Source: Polyporus tsugae
Lineage: Eukaryota > Basidiomycota > Agaricomycetes > Polyporales > Polyporaceae
Assembly (NCBI GenBank): GCA_024305745.1
Contig: JAHRBS010000004.1
Location: 3,472,001 to 3,536,000, forward strand
Direction of reading: 5' to 3'
Length of the DNA: 64,000 nucleotides
The notes beneath the pieces were generated by a model that saw only the letters and a list, made by a program, of their open reading frames with translations, ran no database searches and was not told the origin of the DNA. How positions within the stretch are numbered: position 1 is the first letter of the stretch; every line of letters begins with the position of its first letter. The translations under genes and the position numbers were made by a program. Positions 55,904-64,000 of this stretch are shown here, in pieces.

Positions 55904-58394
55904 ATGTTCCGCCAGCTCGGCGCCCACAGGCGGCCTCCCGTAATACACGCCAGTCGCGCTCTCAAGACGTACTCCGCGCCCAAGCATGCTGAAGTTCTGC
56001 CACAAACGCCTAGGGGTGTCAAGGTATGATTCCATCACACATCATCCACTCGACGATCTCGGGCTTCATGCTCAACTGCAAAATTCCATCAGGATAGAAT
56101 CGCCTCGATAGAGGCTGAGCGCGGAGTCTCGCCCTTCCTGGTCGACACACACAACCGGCAACACAACTACCTTCGCATCTCGCTCACGGAACGTTGCAAT
56201 CTCCGATGTGCGTATCTTATCTTCCATCCTTTTTGAGTCTCTTCTCTTCACGCCCCCCGTGCATATGTGCGATGCGCCTAGGGCAGATGCGGGCGAGGTG
56301 CTGACCCCACTGTGCGCGCACAGGTTTCTATTGCATGCCGAGCGATGGCGTCGAACTATCCCCGCCGGGGCATCTCCTGTCAGACGATGAGGTCATCCGA
56401 CTGGCGACGCTATTCGTGAAGAGTGGTGTGACGAAAATACGGCTGACGGGCGGGGAACCGACCGTGAGGAAAGGCATTGTTGAGATAGTAGGTACGTAAC
56501 CCATCGCCATATTCTGGGGGCGGCCGCTCTTCGGGTATGCGCCAACCGGATGCATTTACATTGTCCCCGACCAGGTCGGCTGAACGAGCTGCGCGAGTAC
56601 GGTCTGCAATCCATCGGAATGACCACGAATGGCATTGTTTTGCATCGGAAACTCCCCGCCCTCGTTCGAAACGGGCTCACGCACTTAAACATAAGGTTTG
56701 TGACACTCCAACTAACTCATATGCGGAGGTGATTTACATTGCCTCTCAGCCTAGACACGCTGGACCCGTTCAAGTTTGAAATCATGACGCGCCGGATGGG
56801 CCACGATGCAGTACTGCGATCACTTCGTGCAGGCGTGGACACTCCGGAGCTCCAGGCGATGAAACTGAACGTCGTGGTCATCAAGGGATTGAACGACCAC
56901 GAGGTCTTCGACTTCGTTGAGATGACCAAGAACAGCAGGTTGTCTGTACGCTTCATTGAGTTCATGCCCTTCACAGGCAAGTCGTTTGACCACCCCACTT
57001 TATGCAACGTAAGGCTAATTATCATCGCGGAGGTAGGAAATAAATGGGATAAGGCGAAGATGATTCCTTCGTCGGAGTTGCTGTCCCGTATCCGAACACG
57101 TTATCCCGAACTACGCAAAGGGCCCGATGAGCTGAACGACACTGCGCGGTCTTACATCGTACCTGGCTACCGGGGCAGTTTCGGATTCATCAGCAGCATG
57201 TCCGACCACTTCTGCGGCTCTTGCAATCGATTAAGGCTAACCGCTGACGGTCAAATCAAGGCATGTCTGCACCTGCTTTTGCGAGCTTAGCACATCCGCG
57301 GACTTAACGCTTTCTTATCCTAGGTGTGTCTCTTTGACGCCAAGGAGATTTCACTTCGCGACGAGATGCGTCGGGGCGCGAACGACGATGCGCTCCTCAC
57401 GACCATTGGTAGGGCAGTCTTGGGAAAGAAGGAGAAGCATGCAGGCATGGAAGATATTGACGTTGTCACAAATCGACCTATGATTCTCATCGGCGGTTGA
57501 GTATCTCGTCCTCGCCCTGTTCGTACCGGACTATCTCGATCCTGATTTCCTCCGCCCTGATCCTTCGTCTGTAAAATAGGTCTGCACCGCCCCGCCTCCG
57601 ACCGGTCAATACAACGCTCACCGAGATCCCGATCGAACTATTTCCTACCGGCGCGCGACGCTCGCCTCGTTGGGGCACAGTGTTTCAGTACCGCACCCAC
57701 TGGGCACACTGGCACCCCAGCTGCACGCCTTACGCACATCGATGATACGGGCCGCGCCTCTATGGTAGATGTATCGCCGAAAGAGCCGACTCGTCGAAGT
57801 GCTACCGCGTCGGGGCGTATACTCGTCCCGGAGGTTGCTTATGAGCTCATAACCAATCCCGCTGCCATGGAAGACCGCGAAGATCTTCCCCAGGACGCGG
57901 AGACGACGGTACTCCGCAAAACGAAGGAGAAGGCCCGGTCGAAGGGAGACGTGCTCACAGTCGCCCAGCTCGCCGCGATCATGGGCTGCAAGCGCACGTG
58001 GGAACTCATTCCGCTCTGCCATCCTCTCGCGCTCTCGCACATTGCCGTGACGCTGCACCCGGAAGCGCACGCTACCAGCCCCCGGTCCGCTTCCGATGCG
58101 CCAGCTCGCGCAATCGCCAGCTCCGGGCACGCCACGAGGTCCGATATCGGGGCTGGAGATGGGGAGACGACTCAGGGTCCGACGTACAGCATCGTCTGTC
58201 GCGCGACTGTCAGCTGCGAGGGCAAAACCGGAGTGGAGATGGAGGCACTGACTGCGGTGTCCATCGGGCTGCTGACCGTGTGGGACATGCTCAAGGCAGT
58301 CGCTGGGAAGGAGATGATCATCGGGGAAGTCTTGGTGGAGCGCAAAGCCGGCGGGAAGAGTGGGGACTTCGAGCGGTCGGGTGCGAAGCCGTAG
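55904..58394 (+). CDS. cnxABC: molybdenum cofactor biosynthesis fusion MoaA-MoaC (MOCS1/cnxABC)
   Basis: Nine exons (55904-56023, 56093-56207, 56324-56491, 56575-56695, 56750-56976, 57037-57260, 57324-57495, 57580-58394; the final joined exon is listed last) give 615 residues. The MoaA half has the radical-SAM motif C75-x3-C79-x2-C82 ([17 protein letters not shown]), [24 protein letters not shown] and the second cluster C272-x2-C275-x13-C289. It ends at RPMILIGG. The MoaC half has [30 protein letters not shown] and [20 protein letters not shown]. Together they convert GTP to cyclic pyranopterin monophosphate, the first step of molybdopterin synthesis, probably in mitochondria given the Arg/Ala-rich N-terminus. 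Two introns (56977-57036, 57261-57323) begin with GC. Retention of intron 57496-57579 would end the protein at Gly-Gly. Confidence 0.93.
57496..57579 (+). other. switch intron between MoaA and MoaC coding regions
   Basis: Spliced, this 84-nt intron joins MoaA (ends ILIG-G) to MoaC. Unspliced, the reading frame becomes Gly-Gly-stop (TGA at 57498-57500), giving a MoaA protein with a free C-terminal di-glycine. In bacterial MoaA and human MOCS1A that di-glycine reaches into the active site and is required for activity. The donor GTTGAG is weaker than most in this window. The element therefore may act as a regulated alternative intron. Confidence 0.6.
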
Positions 58395-60650
58395 AGGCAG
58401 GAGGGCTATGCGCGGTGTCTCGGCGTGCGTTGCGAATTCCAGTCTTCTTGACCGCATCCGTGACGGTTCGCCGTCACCTTCGAAGATGGCCGCTGGGAGG
58501 GCATGTGCCTAGCGTTGGAAGCACGTCGGGACCCGACAAGGGTTTGGGCGGCCGGGTGGCCTGCTTGGGGTCAGGTACCAGCACTTCATAACTACAGGTA
58601 CGCGTGCATGTGAACTTGACGATGCCAGAGTCATGGGAAAAAAAGTACCAGTCCGGTCGAATACTCTACCACGTTCATAATGCACCCTGGGAAGTAACCT
58701 TCGGTATGCTGAACGTGTCCCCGAACATGACAGACTCGCTGACATACGAATAGACAGATCATCACGGTCTCTCCGCAGGCCCGTTATTCAGTGACTTGCG
58801 CTTGTCGAAATGTCGACAATTGTAGGGTGCCACCAGCAGGCGTCGGGTCCGTATCGGTCAGGTACTTCATGGTGTGCACTTACACCGAGTCTTTTCATCG
58901 TCACGGATGATGTCATGCTGATGCTTTGCGCAGCGGCTGCTGGCAGTTTCCCCCTGGTGTAGTGTTATGTCTTGTGGCGGCGATGGCATATATTCGTAAT
59001 TATCGTTTGGACTAGAAGGTGGGGTCGGACCAAACATACGAAGGCAGCAATCGTTCTCGTGTTGATGTACCCTGACCGAAGGCCAGATGCGAGACTTGCT
59101 GCGTTATTCAGTCCCGGACATAAAGAAGCGTCGAAGGCCCACGAAGAAAATCCGCGGTGTGGATGGGATCGAAGAAGGTTTGGAGGGGCGTCTGAAGGCT
59201 CACTGTGCTGCTTCTGACGCCTTTGCTGTCAGAGGCTCAGGCACATGACCCATTGGAGATGCTAAGACCAACCTGGGGAAAGCTGCGACGCGAAATACGG
59301 GAATATCTTTGGCTTCTGCAGAGGGGGTCAAAGGGCCGTTCGCATGACATCGGCATCGCACGGCGTGGGTCGAGGCGGACGAGGGGGTAAGCGTTGTGCC
59401 ACCTCCTCCGGTGACGGCATTTGGCTAACCCATCTGCAGCCACATCTGTTTCCGAGCCTATCAAACAAACAAATTGCAAGTCGCCTTTCCTATAGCAACT
59501 AACGGGATTTGGTTTGTTCATTGGACGACACCGGCAAAATAGAGAACCCAGTCGGTAAGCGATTCTGGACGGACACCGGTCCCACCACGGTGCTTCGCTG
59601 TGGCAGATGTGCGGTCCGAGGACTCGAAAATTGCTTTGAATTGTCCTGCGCAGTCGGCCATCGAGCGACGTTGAAGATGGCGGTCGACGTCATAAGATCG
59701 CCGACCCCACAGGCAGTGCAGGGAACGAAGCCATCCACCCTTCAAAGACCGCTGTCTTCGCGAGCTTCGGCAGGAAGAGCATCCGTTCCGGACGTCTTCT
59801 TGGCCAACCCAATCAAGGGGCTGCCCAGAGGATAGATAGAAGCCTGTTCCAACTCCAACTTTCAGCCAGCTTCGCACTTCTCAGACTCGGTTGACATTTG
59901 TCGGGAGACCCTTGTTCTCCCGTGCGTCGGAATGTGCGATATGCCCTCCTCGGGATACCCTTCCCCGCCTTACTCCCACAATGGGTGTGGCCCGCACATG
60001 AAACCCTCTCCGAGGAGCTTCTGTGCATGTACGTCAGGCGTATTCGTATTGGCGTGGTTCGGGCATCGTGGCTGCTTACCCTACCCGGTACGTATACGGT
60101 ACATACTACAGAATGAGTTATATGATCGTTTTTCGCAGCTTCGTGGGAATCACCGAACGGCGCGTGGCACCTGTCCCGCTCGGTCACGCACTCTCCAGGA
60201 ACTAGATCGCTCGCACCATGAAGGACGACAACATGCCGGCAGCATGAGGTACAGTACGTTCCCTACCGCCACCCCTGCCACCACCCCTACCACGTAATTG
60301 CGCAACCAAATCTATCCCATCGCGGTCATAAAGCTCGCCAAGACACTGCAGCTGTCGATGGATCATGCAACGTGGCTGGTATCGCGGAGACGTCAACATC
60401 ATCTTATTAGTGACTACGTAAGGGAGTGATAAAACAAATAACAGGGCAATAAGGCAATCCGACTACTGAACAAAGTTCGTCGTGAGAGATAAATACTAGG
60501 AAACGACTAGAGCTACAAATGGAGGTCGAATAGAGTAAACACGGGTGTGGTGGACACGGAAATGTGCGAGCCTTGAGAAATTAGAGTGTAATGAGCGAGA
60601 GATTAAGGGAACCATCATTAGTGTACAGATAGTTCAAAGCTGCGGCCGAA
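58395..60650. other. 2.25-kb region without a confident gene
   Basis: Many short frames occur, for example + 59509-59835 with a CGRC...C cluster and minus 59813-60187, but none can be joined into a recognisable protein. The area is convergent in sense between the MOCS1-type gene and the GNAT gene, and could hold an orphan gene or a non-coding transcript. Confidence 0.4.
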
Positions 60651-61876
60651 TCACCAGTGTCCCCTGTCCGTCCCAACGAAGCCGAGCTCGAGGGAATCCT
60701 CTACGCCATCAGGCTTGGGCTTGCCGCACAGGCCTGCGAAGCCCACCCGGTCGTAGACGCGTTGCGCGCTGTTCTCGTGGCCGACGTAAAGAACAACGGA
60801 CTCTTTCCCGAAGTCGAACAGCAGCCTAGATCGTCGCGCCTCATCAGCTTCTTCCGATTCCGCGCGCCAAGCAGGGGGGAGGGGGACTTACTGGGCGGTC
60901 ACATCGCGCACGAGCAGCTCCGCGCACCCTCTCCGCCGCCATCTCGGCGTCGTGTACACCTTCGTGATCGCGGCCACACGGTGACTGTTGCGCGTCACCG
61001 CGCAGATGGTCGTGATGTCGCCGCTGGCGTCGTAGACCCACACAAGCCCCTTCGAGATGAGCTCGCGGGCCTCGATCCGGGCGCGCTCGATGGAGAGAGG
61101 GAAGTAGATCTGATGCGCGATAGAGAACTGTCAGTATGCAACGCCCACGTCGCCCAGAGATGACCTGCGGTACTCACGGTATCGTCCGCGAACTCCTTGC
61201 AGAGCTGTGCGACGGGTTCCAAGTCTGCCATCTTGGCCTTTCGCAGGCGGTGGCCCTGCGGCAGCGCAGCGTCCCGTTCCCGGAAGGTTTCCGTAGTGCA
61301 TGATGAGAGCAGAGCGGCGTAGAACGGCTCTGGCTCGATGGCGAAGCCCGTCATCTGTGTCCAGACGCGGGAAAAGGTCTTGACCAGGGAGGTCAAGCCA
61401 AAAACGGAGTAGACTCGTTCCGGGGGGACACAGCTGTGGAGATGTTTTGCTACCTGCTGGATGCGAGGCATCAGCCAGCTGGAGGATGCGGCGGGTGCGC
61501 GATGAGGCGTCCAAAGGAAGACTGGGTAGTCGCCCAGGGACCAGTTGACGCAGGAAAGAACGAGGTCGAGAGTTGGCAGGGCGGATTGAGAGGAGACGCT
61601 CCAGAGTGTAAGCCAAAAGGCGTCGGTCGACGGGCGGGGGGTAAAGCGATCGCGGTCCATGGTAGCGAATAGCGCGTCGACATCGTCGTCGGACATGAAT
61701 TCATAGCCGCTTAGCGCGGTCTCGGCACCGACACGCTTGAGCGCGGGGGCTAGGACGATATTAGAAGACGCTTCATGTCGTCGAAGAGTAGGGTAGGTGA
61801 AGGTGAGGAAGTCGTCTGCGGTATGATGCTGCAAAACAAAGGATTGACTGGACGTGTGTGCGTGGAGGCCAGGCAT
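60651..61876 (-). CDS. GNAT family N-acetyltransferase
   Basis: Three exons (61178-61876, 60892-61109, 60651-60825) give 363 residues. The C-terminal 160 residues form the GNAT fold: LEPVAQLCKEFADDTIYFPL, VWVYDASGDITTICAVTRNS and AAITKVYTTPRWRRRGCAEL, with the acetyl-CoA loop RxxGxA. LYVGHENSAQRVYDRVGF follows as the typical strand 6-7. The N-terminal 200 residues (SFVLQHHTADDFLTFTYPTL, GLTSLVKTFSRVWTQMTGF) resemble the unusual N-terminal half found in fungal GCN5-related proteins of unknown substrate. The intron between exons 2 and 3 (GTAAGT..CTAG) was placed so that RDVTAQLLFDFGKESVVLYV reads through. The substrate is unknown. Confidence 0.85.
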
Positions 61877-63927
61877 GATGAAGGGCTAAAGGCGGACCAG
61901 TGAGCTATGCAAAACAAGACGAGTAGGAGGAGTACGGCCTCAGCGATAGGGAAGATGGAAGGAGGAGGAAGGGGGGGATGGTAGGGCGGGGAACCGCTGC
62001 GACTCGGGTGGGCTGTTGATGAAGTTGGGGGACCCTTTATATGTCGAGACAGGAACAGGATAGCCATCCTGACAGCGATAGACGACAGCAAGATGAGGTT
62101 AGCAGCTGGGACGCCCGAGGCGCCTACGGGGGGGTGGATTGCGTGACGACAACTGTCGATATAGAGTATCGGATATGCAAGGGTCTTCATGTCGGGATTT
62201 CGACCTCCGGGACAACAGGCTGGAGGCGACTGAGGCGTGAGTCAGCTCCGCTCACTGACATTTGAGAGACGCCAATAAATTTCTTCCGCGCGCCTTGCTG
62301 AGCGCGGTCGCCGCGAACGGAACGGAGCCGTTAGTTCGTCATGGCTATCCAAGCCTAGAATCCGCTGCCTTCGTTGATTTTGAACGCGAGCGAGCAAGAA
62401 GGCGAAGAATCGTGTGCGAGACTCCATCGAGATCCATAAACGGGACCATTCTGCCAGCCAGTGGGAATACGTCACCTCCACGAGGTCGCTCATTCATCTG
62501 TCCGCGTTGTGGGCGCCGGGCCTTGGGGATGGCGTGCATCGCTGGAAGAGAAAAAAGGCGGTGTAAGTGAGCGTCCTGTACCCGGCCGGGGGGCGGTGCG
62601 AAGGAGAGCGATGGGGGAAAGGCTGGCACTGGCAGGCTGCAGCTATCAGCTCATCGCAGGAGGTGGCAAGGTGGACTTGGGCGTCTACGAGGCGGTACAG
62701 CCGGGATCTGATTCTTTGCGCCCGTCCAACCCCGGGTTTCAAGAAGAGCTCATCTCCCCGCCGCCCTCTCCGATCCGTGTTGGATCCAACAGTCGCCGTT
62801 GGCCTCTTCCAGCACAAGGTCACTCTACCTCCCCCCCCGGTATTTCCGTTTCAGCCCTTGCTCTACTCCCCACTCCCCCCTCTTTCAAATGTCTTATCCG
62901 ATCTACGCCGTTTAATCCAATGCCACATAAACATCCGAGCCCCATGACCCTCGTGCCACATTAGGTGCCGCGGGCCGTTGCCTTGATTTCTGAATATCCG
63001 CCATCTCAATCATGTCAAACTTTTCAAGGAGCCTGACATTGGTCCGGTGTCGTGGGGTGTCGAATGCCGTACCTCCACTCCTCAAACCAACCCAATGTCT
63101 TGGGAATTTAATCAAACGCTGCCCGCAAAGCCCCGCCAGGGTAGTCCTCGCCCCCCGTAAACAACTTGGTTTATCCGGCCTGAAGTCCACGAGGTCGCCC
63201 TGAATCCGGATTCATGACATTGACAGTCAATCACCAGCCGCTGTACATGCGCACCGGCTTTTCCAGACAAACACCACGACCTCGGCTGTGTGTGACATAC
63301 GCCCTCGAGGCGTATGTTGTCAGGCTCTCACGTTCACTTCAGAGGCGTGGAAACTATTTGAATGTTCTGGTCACGTTGAATGCCTGGTCCCTTGAGCTTG
63401 CGGCGCGGCACATAATGAATACTGAATGCGCGCGCTGGAGCACTTAATGGGGCGACGGCGCGGCCCTGTTCTATGTTAAGAAGTTCACGACCCTAGGACC
63501 CTTAGTGCGCATGAGTGGCTGCGCGGTGGCGAAGAAATACAACGGCCGGCGCTCTCTCATGTCAAGATATGAGATAATGTCGAGATCCCCAACATATCGC
63601 CTGAATTGCGTGAACACGCCCCCTTTGGACCTGACCGGATCTACGAGGGCAGCGGAAACCTGCAGGGATCATCTGCTTGAAGCTATCCTGCTCGGCCCAC
63701 GGCTCTGTGGATGAATGAGATCATCACAGATCGAGTCCTTGAAATTCGACCGTTCTAAGTTACAAACTGGCAACTCCCCGGCGCGGTATCCGTATATTCG
63801 CTCGCAGCAACGACATTCTCCCTGCGTACGGCCACATCAGATCCCCTTGGCCAAGAACCCCTGAATAATAACAAAAGTCGCACCTTCTCATCGAGATCCA
63901 ATATCGCCGGGGGGTTCCGTCGCCTTA
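61877..63927. other. 2-kb region without a confident gene
   Basis: This region contains the GNAT promoter at its left end and a mixture of unsupported frames, such as + 62461-62964, minus 62912-63190 and + 63012-63203. None shows a recognised domain or clear splicing. The right part should include the 3' region of the gene that enters from the right edge. Confidence 0.4.
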
Positions 63928-64000
63928 CTACGGGTTACGGAAGTTCTGGATGGCCTCCTCGACCCTGCGCAGCACGCCCAGGAGCCGCTCCTCGTTTAGA
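63928..64000 (-). CDS. 3' end of a gene running off the right edge (partial)
   Basis: Reading into the window on the minus strand, the last codons encode LNEERLLGVLRRVEEAIQNF then RNP and a stop at 63928-63930. The amphipathic helix with Glu-Glu-x-Leu-Leu and Arg-Arg resembles the C-terminal helix of PLP-dependent aminotransferases, but too little sequence is present to be sure. The remainder lies beyond the window. Confidence 0.5.
   Translation of the reverse strand, partial: LNEERLLGVLRRVEEAIQNFRNP

Noticed and set aside
59509..59835. + frame with CGRC..C..C cysteines as a zinc-finger gene
   Set aside because: The cysteine spacing does not match a known finger, and the frame has no splice context or continuation.
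60657..61163. 168-codon + frame opposite the GNAT gene
   Set aside because: It is antisense to well-supported GNAT exons and crosses their introns. No domain is present.

Overview
The window is a stretch of nuclear chromosome from a filamentous fungus, almost certainly a basidiomycete of the Agaricomycetes type. The evidence is the dense intron structure (most introns 50-75 nt, GT..AG with short pyrimidine tracts), GC-rich third codon positions, compact intergenic gaps, and fungal families such as an MSC7-type aldehyde dehydrogenase, Ies4, Con-6 and Kre9/Knh1-like GPI proteins. No rRNA, tRNA, CRISPR array, transposon or virus was recognised. Gene models were built by hand from splice signals, reading-frame continuity and family conservation. 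Unless an entry says otherwise, exon lengths sum to whole codons.

Layout. 0-10 kb: INO80 subunit Ies4-like (-), ATP synthase subunit e (+), RBBP4/Msi1-type histone chaperone (+), RAMP4-like ER tail-anchored protein (-), BMT5-type rRNA methyltransferase (+), peroxisomal enoyl-CoA hydratase (+) and ATP23 metalloprotease (+). 10-26 kb: GPI-anchored cell-wall protein (+), a multi-pass membrane protein (-), a 1,181-residue Ser/Pro-rich protein (+), mitochondrial 2-methylisocitrate lyase (-), a 98-residue orphan (-), a poorly resolved 2.7-kb gap, and a 155-residue orphan (+). 26-37 kb: tomosyn/Lgl/Sro7 exocytosis regulator (+), NTF2-like protein (-), RNF115/126-type RING-H2 ubiquitin ligase (-), membrane-anchored MSC7-type aldehyde dehydrogenase (+). 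37-51 kb: secreted RNase T2 (+), small Con-6 protein (+), DUF89/ARMT1 phosphatase (+), UTP13 of the SSU processome (-), forkhead transcription factor (-). 51-64 kb: NIPSNAP (-), Golgi-type glycosyltransferase-like protein (+), MoaA-MoaC (MOCS1/cnxABC) molybdenum-cofactor gene (+), GNAT acetyltransferase (-), and the 3' end of a further gene at the right edge (-).

The genes do not form one pathway or an obvious metabolic cluster. Most are housekeeping functions: chromatin, ribosome biogenesis, mitochondria, secretion and cofactor synthesis. Several are arranged as tight divergent pairs sharing 240-410 bp promoters.

The most interesting observation is in the molybdenum-cofactor gene. If the intron joining the MoaA and MoaC halves is retained, translation stops exactly after the Gly-Gly that MoaA needs at its free C-terminus. 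If it is spliced, a MoaA-MoaC fusion is made. The same gene has two introns for which GC-AG splicing is the only workable solution. Other notable points are a 5-nt micro-exon in the aldehyde dehydrogenase, a conserved R-SNARE zero-layer arginine in the tomosyn homologue, a PTS1 signal supplied by a tiny last exon in the enoyl-CoA hydratase, and an Asn-to-Gln change at the start of the forkhead recognition helix.
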